A DNA stretch of 13,228 bases from an uncultured bacterium (GCA_905215195.1 CAJMPF010000022.1:1-13228); one strand, 5' to 3'. Positions 1 through 7,392 are shown, counted from the stretch's first letter. Made by a program: numbers and translations. The notes: generated from the sequence alone by a model not told the origin.

Positions 1-997
1 CATAGCACTCGTTGGCGTAACCCTCATCGTCCACGCCGCCCATGATGTGCAGGCGCACCTTGGGCAGGCGCTCGTGCAACTCAAAGAAGGCATAGATCAT
101 GGTCTTGACGTCCTTGATGGGCGCCAGGCGCACCACAGCGCCAATGTCCACCCAGCCGTCATCGGGCTTTAAGGGAATGTCCTTAAAGCGGTTGAACTGG
201 ATGCCGTTGGGGATGACCAGGCATTTGTCCTCATCGCAGCCCATATCGATCTGCGTCTTGCGGGCGTTATGGAACAAACTCGTCACGCGGAAGGCGCGGC
301 GATAGATCTCCTCCGAAAGCAGGTAGAAAAAGCGGATCCAGCGGTCCTTAAACGACGGCACCACCCAATCGGCGCGAATGATCTCTTCCTCGCGCTCGCG
401 GGTATAGATGCCATGTTCGGTCAGCAGCACCGGCGCGTGGCGAACGCTTGAGCCCAGGCAGGCGAGCAGGCCACCGTAGCCGGTCGAGATGGCATGGTAC
501 ACATCGGCCACCGGCACCTCGCTGCCCAACAGGTAGAGCACGGGAAGCAACATGGAGCGCATGGTGTGGAATGCATCGGCAAAGGGCGTGTAGGGGTACT
601 CGGCCAGGCACACGTCGCGGAAGATGTCCATAAACGTTCGGCTCTGCAAAAACGAGAGCGGATGCACGCGACGGCGCTGAAAGATATCGAACAACACGTC
701 CCAGTCCGGATTGGAGAGCGACACCAGGCGGCGTAGCGCCTCGCGCTCGCGGTCGTCAAAACTGGCTTCGTGCTGCTCGCCCGAAAGCCGCAGGGCATCG
801 TCTAGGAACACCTCGTGCACCTCGACCACGTTGCCGGGCAGCTCGTAGACAAATTTGCCGCGGTCGGCAGCATGCGCGCCGATCACCCACAGCACAAACT
901 CGTGCTCGGGCATGGCCTGGATATAGCCATGCATCCAGGTAGATACGCCGCCGTGCACATAGGGGTAGCAACCCTCGAGTACCAAGCAGATTCTCAT
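1..997 (-). CDS. pelF: PelF-like glycosyltransferase (GT4 type), 3' part beyond the window
   Basis: This gene is predicted to encode the cytosolic glycosyltransferase that polymerises the Pel polysaccharide from a UDP-activated N-acetylhexosamine. The reading frame starts at ATG 997 and stays open to the left edge, giving 332 residues of a family usually near 500. The N-terminus MRICLVLEGCYPYVHGGVS is the hallmark opening of PelF. TEHGIYTRERE lies near residues 193-203, and a VVRLAPIKDVKT segment near 287-298 includes K295, in the region that binds the nucleotide-sugar phosphates in GT4 enzymes. The start codon overlaps the stop of the upstream DUF2194 gene by four bases (ATGA), so translation is probably coupled. 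The next gene to the left is expected to be the PelG-like membrane transporter. Family and context agree well; the exact sugar substrate is inferred. Confidence 0.93.
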   Translation of the reverse strand, partial: MRICLVLEGCYPYVHGGVSTWMHGYIQAMPEHEFVLWVIGAHAADRGKFVYELPGNVVEVHEVFLDDALRLSGEQHEASFDDREREALRRLVSLSNPDWDVLFDIFQRRRVHPLSFLQSRTFMDIFRDVCLAEYPYTPFADAFHTMRSMLLPVLYLLGSEVPVADVYHAISTGYGGLLACLGSSVRHAPVLLTEHGIYTREREEEIIRADWVVPSFKDRWIRFFYLLSEEIYRRAFRVTSLFHNARKTQIDMGCDEDKCLVIPNGIQFNRFKDIPLKPDDGWVDIGAVVRLAPIKDVKTMIYAFFELHERLPKVRLHIMGGVDDEGYANECY

Positions 998-2874
998 CTG
1001 TCGCCACCCTCCTTGCGCTCGATCGTCACGGTCTTATCATTTGCCTTGAGCAGATACAGATTGCCCGTAAGGTGCGTCAGTTCGCCACCCGTCACCGCAC
1101 CCGGCTCGCCATTGTTGGCACGGAACATGAGCCACGCCTCGTCGTGGAAATTACCCAGGCTGAGCGTCCAGGCATCCGCGCTGGTATCCACGCCCACCGT
1201 CACCGACGAAAAGCGCTGGATGGCGCCCGAGCATTCCGAGCCGGTCTGGCGACGCAGATCGGGCGCGGATTTGGTAAGCCACTCCAGGTAGTCGGTCAGG
1301 CCACCCTTGTAGACCTCCCAGCCCTCCTTGGCTCCGCGATCGGGGTCCAAAAGGTCGTCCGGATGCATAAAGTGCGTGCTCACGTAGTGCATGTTGAGTT
1401 CGGACACGGCTGCCAGACGCATATAGGAATCGTCGACCATGCCGCCCGAAACAATACGTGGCTGCTCCACAATGCCATCGCTCGCCACGCCAAACTCCTG
1501 CACGTACGGCAGGTCGGTGCCATCCTCAAAATACGTACTGGCAATGGTCTTAATTCGCGGAGCATCGGTACCGATAAGCTTGCGCGCGCGGGCCGAAAGG
1601 ATATTCGACGGCGGCACGTAAACCGAGCCATGAGCATTGGGCAGGACCTCGTCTTGAAACGCGATAAGTTCGTTGAGCGATGCGACGAGCGTCTCCTTGT
1701 TCTTCCACGTCTTGTAGTCGTACAGCGTGCCATAGTCGGTGTCCCAGAGTGCCAGAGGCTGATGGTTGTAGCCGTGAAAGCCCAGCTCTCCGCCCATCTG
1801 CAGCAGCATGCCGCCAAAGTAGCGGAACTGTGTGGTATCGGCTTGGCGCGCGGGCTCGGTCTGGTTGACCGCGTCCTCGTAGTTTTCGATCATCACGCCG
1901 GTATAGCGAATGCCGTATTTTTGCGCGAGCTTTTGCAGATCGGGCCACCAGACCTTGGTATAAAAGTCGGCAATGGAAAGCCCGTAGTCGCGCTTGATGT
2001 AGGTGCCGTCGCCCGAGGGCACGGGACTAGGAAAGTCGTCCAAAAAGAACACGGCGCTGTTGATGACTGGATAGGCCGTGGCATCACCCAGCAAGCTTAC
2101 GGCCGAAGCATAGAACCCACGCATGACCTTGCCGTAGATGCCAATGTTGCACACCACGGTGTGACCACTGCCGCAATCGTTAGACCAAATGAGCGGCGTG
2201 CCCGCGTCACCGGTCTTTGCCCAGACGTGCGCCGTTTCGCGCAATGAAACCGAAAGCGACGAATCAAAGGGGTCCGAGAGCTCGTAGCGCTCTCCCCCGC
2301 CCAGCATAAAGTCCTCACTCGGAACGATACTTTCGGCTGTCGCATAGTCATATCCGGCCGATTCGATCCCAAGCTTGGAAGCAATAGCCTGCAGGTAGTT
2401 CGAGTTATCTGGCGTCATGCCCAGCATGAGTGAGCCGCCCGCACTCACCCAACTCATCAGATCGGTCAGATGCGTACTCAGTCCGTCAAGCGAGGGCATA
2501 AGCACAATCACGCGATCAAACGACGTGAGCGATGGGATCGTGTCCGCACCGTCGGTGGCAATATCAACATCGCGATGGGCAATCTTCATGTCCAGCAAAA
2601 TCTGGTCGAACTGGTCTTTAACATCGTCGACGCTATCTTGGTCCGAATCGGTAATGACCAGGCACGTGGGCTTTTGGCCAAAGATTGCCGAGGAGGCCGG
2701 CACTGCATCGTTGGCGGCAAGCATCCCCAGCTTATGCTGGCCCGCACTGTACTGCACGCCGGCACGCTCCACCAGCAGCACGGCGGCCATGGCAATAAAG
2801 ACCGCCCACACCACGAGGAGCCCCATCCAACGAAAGCGCCCTGCACGGTCGCGGATATGTTGCGCCACGCTCAT
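994..2874 (-). CDS. PelA-like DUF2194 protein, candidate extracellular polysaccharide deacetylase
   Basis: A 626-residue membrane-anchored protein, probably the Pel deacetylase of Gram-positive Pel loci. I chose ATG 2874 over an upstream TTG (2898) because a GGAGG sequence lies just before it and it overlaps the pelE stop by four bases, like the other junctions. One membrane segment is at about residues 17-37 and the rest should be outside the cell. A flavodoxin-like or regulator-like portion (about 60-260) is followed by a CE4/NodB-like region. This shows FFLDDFP (D279, D280), HGYNH (H367, H371; an HxxxH metal motif) and later H496, H501 and H504. These could form the Asp-His-His metal site of carbohydrate esterase 4 enzymes. 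A beta-rich tail follows. I saw no glycoside hydrolase domain, unlike Gram-negative PelA. Operon position is strong support; the deacetylase activity is inferred from motifs. Confidence 0.88.
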   Translation of the reverse strand: MSVAQHIRDRAGRFRWMGLLVVWAVFIAMAAVLLVERAGVQYSAGQHKLGMLAANDAVPASSAIFGQKPTCLVITDSDQDSVDDVKDQFDQILLDMKIAHRDVDIATDGADTIPSLTSFDRVIVLMPSLDGLSTHLTDLMSWVSAGGSLMLGMTPDNSNYLQAIASKLGIESAGYDYATAESIVPSEDFMLGGGERYELSDPFDSSLSVSLRETAHVWAKTGDAGTPLIWSNDCGSGHTVVCNIGIYGKVMRGFYASAVSLLGDATAYPVINSAVFFLDDFPSPVPSGDGTYIKRDYGLSIADFYTKVWWPDLQKLAQKYGIRYTGVMIENYEDAVNQTEPARQADTTQFRYFGGMLLQMGGELGFHGYNHQPLALWDTDYGTLYDYKTWKNKETLVASLNELIAFQDEVLPNAHGSVYVPPSNILSARARKLIGTDAPRIKTIASTYFEDGTDLPYVQEFGVASDGIVEQPRIVSGGMVDDSYMRLAAVSELNMHYVSTHFMHPDDLLDPDRGAKEGWEVYKGGLTDYLEWLTKSAPDLRRQTGSECSGAIQRFSSVTVGVDTSADAWTLSLGNFHDEAWLMFRANNGEPGAVTGGELTHLTGNLYLLKANDKTVTIERKEGGDR

Positions 2875-3776
2875 CTGGCCTCCTCCCCGTCGCGCCAAAA
2901 CGCCAACTTTTCGCGGTTGTCGGCGCTCAAATATACATGTTGCTTGTCAATCGCATCGATCACACGGTGAACCTCGTCACCGTTGCGGCGCATCACGGCC
3001 AGGCGCAGGCAAAGCATCCAAACCTCCTGCTCCTCGGGCACGTCGAGCACCAGCTGGTCGGTCACGGCCTGCGCCTCGTCGATCTGTCCGACATCGGCCA
3101 GCGCCGTCGCGTATCGAATGCGCAGCTCAAAGGTGTCCTCGCGCTCGCAGCGACGCGCAAGCAGGCGCGCGTACTGTTGGCGCTGAATCTGAGCCACGCG
3201 CCCCTCAGCCAAGCCCGAGCCCAAGTATTCACCAAGAAAATCGCAGTATTCGTTGAGGTTTTGCGCGCTCGGGTCCGTCTTAAAGGCACGCTCCAGCTGC
3301 TGCAGTTTAAGGTCGGACTCCTTGGAGATCTGCGCCACCGCCGTCGCGGCATAGTGCGCCACCTCAACGTCGTCGTTAAGCTTAGCCGCCTGCAGCTGCG
3401 CCAGGTACGCGTCGGGCTCCTCGGTGAGCATGGAGAGCATTAGGCGGCGCCGGTATGCCGGGTCGTTGACGATGAGCGCCTCCTCGAGCGGGACCACGCC
3501 CGCATCGGCGTCACGGTCGTGCACCAGGATGCTGCGATGCAGGTCGTCGTTAAAGCGCAGCGACTCCAGCGCAGACTCTTTCAGCACCTCGCCAAACACC
3601 GCGCTGCGGACCGATAGCAGAACCACCAGCAACGGGCCCCACAGCGGCACCAGCACTATCACCGCCAGCATGTGCCCGCGCACCGGCAGCAGGCCCAGCT
3701 TCATAAGCGTCCACAGCATCAGACAAACCAGCGCATGAATCAGCAGCAAAACGGCAGCAACGACAAGCGAGATCAA
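2871..3776 (-). CDS. pelE: PelE-like protein: two membrane helices plus TPR-like helical repeats
   Basis: A 301-residue protein with two N-terminal membrane helices (about residues 2-25 and 34-56), then an all-helical cytosolic portion rich in paired helices, as expected for TPR repeats. PelE in characterised systems binds PelD and helps place the PelF synthase at the membrane. The segment with ALIVNDPAYRRRLMLSML near 100-117 resembles the start of the helical region in PelE proteins. The start codon is TTG at 3776, overlapping the pelD stop (TTGA), with a GAGGGGAG ribosome binding site about 7 bases upstream. The stop overlaps the start of the DUF2194 gene. The rare start codon may lower its yield relative to PelD. 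The assignment rests mainly on topology and operon order. Confidence 0.85.
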   Translation of the reverse strand: MISLVVAAVLLLIHALVCLMLWTLMKLGLLPVRGHMLAVIVLVPLWGPLLVVLLSVRSAVFGEVLKESALESLRFNDDLHRSILVHDRDADAGVVPLEEALIVNDPAYRRRLMLSMLTEEPDAYLAQLQAAKLNDDVEVAHYAATAVAQISKESDLKLQQLERAFKTDPSAQNLNEYCDFLGEYLGSGLAEGRVAQIQRQQYARLLARRCEREDTFELRIRYATALADVGQIDEAQAVTDQLVLDVPEEQEVWMLCLRLAVMRRNGDEVHRVIDAIDKQHVYLSADNREKLAFWRDGEEAR

Positions 3777-5911
3777 GCGACACTCCCCTCACCGTCACCG
3801 GTATAAGAGATGTGCTGCAGCAGCGCCACGATGTCCTCGCCGTCGACGGGCTCCACCGCAATCTGCTTTGCGCTCAGGCGCTCGCGGATAATGGGCAGAT
3901 CGCACGCCTTTGCCTGGCGCATAAGCAGGTAGAGCACGTCGCCGTCGACCAAGCCCGCCGCGTCGCTCTCGCGGATTGCCGACCCAATTGCGCCCACCAG
4001 CTCGCCGACAGGCTCCATGCCCGGTACCACGCGCAGGAGCAAATAACTCCCCATCTTGCTATCTGCGAGCGCTTGCTCCGCCGCGAGCTCTTGGCCAAAG
4101 GCAGCCTGCTTGAGCACGCATGTGCCGTCAACGCAGCGTTTATCCTGCGCCACCGCCTCATAGTCAAAGGCACGGCCCAGCGCGCTTTCGACCAGCCCGC
4201 ACAAGATGCGGAACAGGTTTTGATAATAGAGGGTCATTTGGTTTTCGGCCGCACTACGCACAAAGATCAGCACGGCGAGTGCCCCGTCGCGCTCGATCGT
4301 GTATCCAAACATGGGAAGCCCCGGCGTCAGCTCGCGGTTCACCCACAGGTTCGAACGACCCCCGTCGCCCAAAAGAGGTGCAAGCTGCTCAAGCGTGAGC
4401 GAGCGTGCGGCATCTTCGGCAATCGCGGGACTTGCTGCTACCAGGCGTGCAAATGCCCCGCCCGAAACATGGTAGATCGCCACCGAATCGTTCTCGAGGA
4501 TCTCGCCCAGAAGCTCGCAGCACTTGCGATAGATGTCGCGTGGGTTGAATACGTCGAGCTCCTGCGTCACGGCAAAGATCTTGCCAAAGCTGTCGTGGCG
4601 ACCCACGATCTGGCGCCTGTACGCACGCTTGTCCTCGATCGCGTCGTGGTAGAGCTGCGTAAGGAACGTATTGCGGTTGCGCGCGAGCTCGTTTTGATCG
4701 CGCTCCGCCCTAACGGCTTCGCTGTTGCGCAGCTGCACATAGCCGCACACGGCACCCACCACAAAGTACGCAATAAACGGCAGCCAGTTGGACGGCTCGT
4801 AAAACAGGCCCTGGAAGGTATAGCCATACTGGGTAAAGTAACTCGCGGCCAAACCCACCGACGCCAGCAGCGCCGCAACCAGGCCAAAGTCCAAGCCATA
4901 CAGCGTGCCGATCAGCACCACGTAGAGCAGGCGATAATCGAGCACGTTGAGCTGGGCCGATTGGGAGAACAAATGCTCCAGTACCTCGAACAGAACCCAA
5001 GCAACGCCCGTCTCCAGGCATTTAATAGGCATCGCGCGCATCTGGATGCGGTCGATGGCGGCGCGCAAAGGGTTGACCTTCTTTGCGCGGCCAACATCCC
5101 AACGCGCTTGAATGGTCGAAAGATCGCGCAGCAGGTCGTACCGCTGAAACCAACCATAGCGCACGCGAACGACGTCGCTGACGGGCAGGGCATAGCCGGC
5201 AGAATCGCCATAGGCAACTGAGAGCCCTGGGAACAGCGCCTTGAAGGCCTCGCCCACCTCGCCCGCCGTGTGATGGAAGGCATCGGCAACGTCGAGCGTC
5301 TCAAAAGAGACATCCCAGCTATCGAAGATGCGGCGAATCAGCACCGCGAGTTCCTCGGCGCACAGCAGGGGAAACGCCGCATCCTCCGCGCCCTGCAGAG
5401 CAACCGATCCAGTTGAGCACGCATCGAACAACGGCACCAAAAACGGATCTTCTAGCGCGGCGGAGGCAGTGTACAGGAAGGGCACGCGCAGGATCTTGGT
5501 CTGAACGCCCTCGCGAGCAGCGTAGTAGCGGCACAGGTCGTTGGCTGCGTGCGCGATAACGCCCTTGCCAGTTCGCCCCGCGGCATCGGCGGCCCCCTCG
5601 GCACCCGCGGGCCCCGCTACATACAGCAGTTGGACCCGGCGACCCGCGCACGCACGAAAGACCGTGCGCAGCAGCTCGATATCGCCTACGGTATCGGTAT
5701 GCGGGGTAAGGTAATTAGACAGGTAGACCACGCGTTCGAATTCGTAGGCCTGATCCAGGTGTTGCAAAAGCTCTTTCCACGAGGCATGGGGCGATGACTC
5801 GTCGCGGCGCGTGTCCTGCGCGGCTACGACCTGCACATGGTCCTCGGGGAACGCCTTGGCACAAAAGTCATCGTCAACATATGCGGTGTTGCCAACAACC
5901 AGCACCTCCAT
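3773..5911 (-). CDS. pelD: PelD-like c-di-GMP receptor with an N-terminal degenerate dehydrogenase/epimerase-like domain
   Basis: This 712-residue protein is the probable c-di-GMP sensor that switches on Pel synthesis. Residues 1-240 look like a short-chain dehydrogenase/epimerase (SDR) fold, but the glycine-rich nucleotide motif is decayed (VLVVGNTAYVDDDF) and no YxxxK pair is evident. Membrane helices lie near 300-318, 326-358 and 376-393. A helical linker (395-430), a GAF domain (about 445-580) and a GGDEF-like domain (about 590-700) follow. In the last, R647-E-S-D650 matches the RxxD inhibitory site that binds c-di-GMP. The catalytic GGDEF is replaced by VDGDV (655-659), so cyclase activity is not expected. 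R676 could be the extra ligand-binding arginine used by PelD. ATG 5911 follows a GGGGAGGGG ribosome binding site. This is the first gene of the operon. The TM-GAF-GGDEF order supports PelD strongly. Confidence 0.9.
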   Translation of the reverse strand: MEVLVVGNTAYVDDDFCAKAFPEDHVQVVAAQDTRRDESSPHASWKELLQHLDQAYEFERVVYLSNYLTPHTDTVGDIELLRTVFRACAGRRVQLLYVAGPAGAEGAADAAGRTGKGVIAHAANDLCRYYAAREGVQTKILRVPFLYTASAALEDPFLVPLFDACSTGSVALQGAEDAAFPLLCAEELAVLIRRIFDSWDVSFETLDVADAFHHTAGEVGEAFKALFPGLSVAYGDSAGYALPVSDVVRVRYGWFQRYDLLRDLSTIQARWDVGRAKKVNPLRAAIDRIQMRAMPIKCLETGVAWVLFEVLEHLFSQSAQLNVLDYRLLYVVLIGTLYGLDFGLVAALLASVGLAASYFTQYGYTFQGLFYEPSNWLPFIAYFVVGAVCGYVQLRNSEAVRAERDQNELARNRNTFLTQLYHDAIEDKRAYRRQIVGRHDSFGKIFAVTQELDVFNPRDIYRKCCELLGEILENDSVAIYHVSGGAFARLVAASPAIAEDAARSLTLEQLAPLLGDGGRSNLWVNRELTPGLPMFGYTIERDGALAVLIFVRSAAENQMTLYYQNLFRILCGLVESALGRAFDYEAVAQDKRCVDGTCVLKQAAFGQELAAEQALADSKMGSYLLLRVVPGMEPVGELVGAIGSAIRESDAAGLVDGDVLYLLMRQAKACDLPIIRERLSAKQIAVEPVDGEDIVALLQHISYTGDGEGSVA

Positions 5912-5955
5912 AGCGCACCCCTCCCCTAAAATCCACTTTAGACATCGTCAAACAT

Positions 5956-5968
5956 GCGTATTTTACGC
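5956..5968. repeat. Short inverted repeat upstream of pelD
   Basis: GCGTA and TACGC are separated by TTT, 45 bases before the pelD start. It could be a small operator in the leader. I found no convincing -35/-10 pair in the 128 bases between the chaperone gene and pelD, so either the promoter is non-consensus or the operon receives read-through from the upstream TAC module on the same strand. Confidence 0.25.
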
Positions 5969-6020
5969 TGTCAACGCAAGCTGGAACGCCTTTAAGGCTG
6001 TTTTAAGAACTTTTTTAGAG

Positions 6021-6034
6021 GATGTGGGGACATC
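6021..6034 (-). other. Small hairpin downstream of the SecB-like gene
   Basis: GATGT and ACATC pair around CCCC, 6 bases past the chaperone stop codon. There is no T-tract after it on the minus strand, so it is a poor terminator. Transcripts from the TAC promoter may continue into pelD. Confidence 0.25.
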
Positions 6035-6039
6035 GAGAG

Positions 6040-6465
6040 CTAGATAGTGAATCCAATCTGTGGCAGATAAAGTGGCCCCCATACTCCACCAGCGGCGACA
6101 TTTTCAATAATGCCTCTTGCATAGGAATACAGGTCCTGCATACCGGTGCTAAGTGCTTCTCTGTCAAAAGCATCGTCATCTAAATCCGCAGGAGCGCGAT
6201 ATATGCCGGAGACGGATATTTCGGAACGATAGTAATGACCTTCATTGCTGGGTAGAAGCTCTATAACTAAATTGAGCTGACGAAACCTGACTCCGTTTTC
6301 GTCCGAGAATGCACTGGTAATAGCATTTCGGACGTTGCATTCAACGTCAGACTTATTGACGCCCTCTTTCGGAATCATCCCGCCATCAAATGATAAACTG
6401 TCCACTTTTCTGGTCACGCATGTAATCAACGGAGATTCAACGCGTTGCTTCTGAAGCGATTCCAT
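6040..6465 (-). CDS. SecB-like chaperone of a toxin-antitoxin-chaperone module
   Basis: A 141-residue protein resembling SecB, which holds polypeptides unfolded. The C-terminal half carries the SecB pattern: a strand leading to SGIY (86-89), then LYSYAR (112-117, compare LFPYAR in E. coli SecB), a helix, and GGVWGPLYLPQIGF (126-139, compare the fPqLxLxPxxF ending). The N-terminal half has alternating strand-like segments consistent with the SecB beta sheet. The start ATG 6465 directly abuts the stop of the antitoxin gene (TAA then ATG), with GGAG a few bases upstream. In TAC systems such as HigBA-Rv1957 of Mycobacterium tuberculosis, a SecB-like chaperone is needed to fold and protect the antitoxin. 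Position as third gene after mqsR-mqsA supports that role. A general protein-export role is less likely in a monoderm. Identification is by motif only. Confidence 0.78.
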   Translation of the reverse strand: MESLQKQRVESPLITCVTRKVDSLSFDGGMIPKEGVNKSDVECNVRNAITSAFSDENGVRFRQLNLVIELLPSNEGHYYRSEISVSGIYRAPADLDDDAFDREALSTGMQDLYSYARGIIENVAAGGVWGPLYLPQIGFTI

Positions 6466-6978
6466 TTACATCTCCAATCGAAAGGCATTCTCATCTGCCA
6501 AAGGAGCCGAGTCCCTATAAGCCGGGGCTTCTCCTCCAAGTATCACCGAAAATCGTGACGCATTAAGTCTTGAGGCCATCTCACCAGATGAAAGTCCCAG
6601 ATAAGTGCGCGCCTCAGGAACATCTCGAATGAGCTTCATAAGGTTATTTGCGGTAATAGATTGTTGCGATGCCCCGTTCTCCCAACGAGACGCCGTGGGT
6701 TTAGAAACCCCTAATAGCGACTCAAACTCATGCTGAGTCAAACCAAGATCAGAGCGCAAATCCTTTATATCCGAGGGAGATAACAGTTCATGAGCCTTAG
6801 CATATTGGGAAGCCAGTACATGGGCAAGCTTAGTCGCCTCTGTAGCAGTCATTTCATCGTTGCCGCACTCGCAAACATAATGCTCAATTCCTTTTACGGT
6901 AATTTTCTCACCACGGTAAATTTCAGTCATTGGCGCCGTGGTAAATTGCATTTCTTTGCCACATTCCATGCAACGCAT
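6466..6978 (-). CDS. mqsA: MqsA-like antitoxin: YgiT-type zinc finger, HTH and C-terminal extension
   Basis: A 170-residue antitoxin predicted to bind the MqsR-like toxin and repress its own operon. I chose ATG 6978 because a near-perfect AAAGGAGGAG site lies just upstream; an in-frame ATG at 7005 lies inside the toxin gene and has no such site. Residues 1-60 form a zinc finger with C3-x2-C6 and C36-x-C38. The second pair is CxC, where E. coli MqsA has CxxC. Residues about 69-127 are a Cro/CI-type HTH (LTQHEFESLLGVSKPTASRWENG). E. coli MqsA is 131 residues; here about 40 extra residues (from about 128) follow the HTH. In TAC systems such a tail is the chaperone addiction segment that makes the antitoxin depend on the chaperone. 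That role is inferred here. Confidence 0.88.
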   Translation of the reverse strand: MRCMECGKEMQFTTAPMTEIYRGEKITVKGIEHYVCECGNDEMTATEATKLAHVLASQYAKAHELLSPSDIKDLRSDLGLTQHEFESLLGVSKPTASRWENGASQQSITANNLMKLIRDVPEARTYLGLSSGEMASRLNASRFSVILGGEAPAYRDSAPLADENAFRLEM

Positions 6979-6988
6979 GACTCCTCCT

Positions 6989-7336
6989 TTAATGAATGTA
7001 TCCATCGATGTTCGCAGACAAAACGTTTAAATGCGCATTGCCTTCGGAATCAATTGAAAACTTAACGTACCAATCCTCGCATTCAAAACCTCGGCACACG
7101 TAGACATCTGCGTAAACATCATGCAGAGGTCCATCCATATCGAGCGCGATGGATTTTCTAAAATCATCAGGCTTCAGATAATCAAATAGGTCAGCAAGGA
7201 AATGATCGATGTCCAAATAACCAAACTGATTCATCAGGTGTCTGCGCACCCTACCATTTACCATCATCTTTCCCGAGCGAGCCAAAGACTTCGCTTCGTC
7301 AAGTGAATATGTCGGTCGGAGCTTGGTTCGATTCAT
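6989..7336 (-). CDS. mqsR: MqsR-like mRNA interferase toxin
   Basis: A 115-residue toxin of the MqsR family, RelE-fold ribonucleases that cut mRNA (E. coli MqsR prefers GCU). Family features are visible in order: an N-terminal PTYSLDEAKSLARSG segment (compare TRLSQVKKLVNAG in E. coli), DDFRKSI (58-64) with K61 at the place of E. coli catalytic K56, DVYADVYV (73-80), and DWYVKFS with Y90 near the place of catalytic Y81. ATG 7336 is preferred over GTG 7342 because AAGGGG sits at suitable distance before it. The gene ends 10 bases before the antitoxin start, with the antitoxin ribosome binding site in the gap. Toxin-first order is usual for mqsRA. Confidence 0.85.
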   Translation of the reverse strand: MNRTKLRPTYSLDEAKSLARSGKMMVNGRVRRHLMNQFGYLDIDHFLADLFDYLKPDDFRKSIALDMDGPLHDVYADVYVCRGFECEDWYVKFSIDSEGNAHLNVLSANIDGYIH

Positions 7337-7346
7337 AACCACCCCT

Positions 7347-7367
7347 TAGTTAGCATAATGCTAACTA
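7347..7367. promoter_or_regulatory. Perfect 21-bp palindrome, likely operator of the TAC operon
   Basis: The half-site TAGTTAGCAT is followed by one central A and its exact inverse ATGCTAACTA. It begins 11 bases upstream of the toxin start and covers most of the -10 box. MqsA-type antitoxins repress their operons by binding palindromes over the promoter, so autorepression by the HTH antitoxin is the natural reading. Confidence 0.85.
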
Positions 7368-7392
7368 TATTCGTCTTGTAGCCAATTGGCAA
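7364..7392 (-). promoter_or_regulatory. Predicted sigma-70-type promoter of the TAC operon
   Basis: On the minus strand a TTGCCA -35 box (7392-7387) is separated by exactly 17 bases from a TATAGT -10 box (7369-7364). The -10 overlaps the 21-bp palindrome, so antitoxin binding would block polymerase. It lies 28 bases upstream of the toxin start codon. Confidence 0.7.

Noticed and set aside
994..2247. Long plus-strand open frame of 391 codons (1072-2247) and neighbours opposite the DUF2194 gene
   Set aside because: It is antisense to a gene with clear domains, operon position and ribosome binding site. GC-rich codon use commonly leaves the opposite strand open.
2874..2898. Upstream TTG start for the DUF2194 protein
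   Set aside because: ATG 2874 has GGAGG at the right distance and reproduces the four-base overlap seen at the other pel junctions.
3812..5221. 469-codon plus-strand frame opposite pelD
   Set aside because: It is rich in His, Gln, Arg and Ala with no recognisable motif and lies entirely antisense to pelD.
5911..6040. TTGACA-like hexamer upstream of pelD as a -35 box
   Set aside because: No acceptable -10 hexamer lies 16-18 bases downstream; the nearby TAAAAT is only three bases away.
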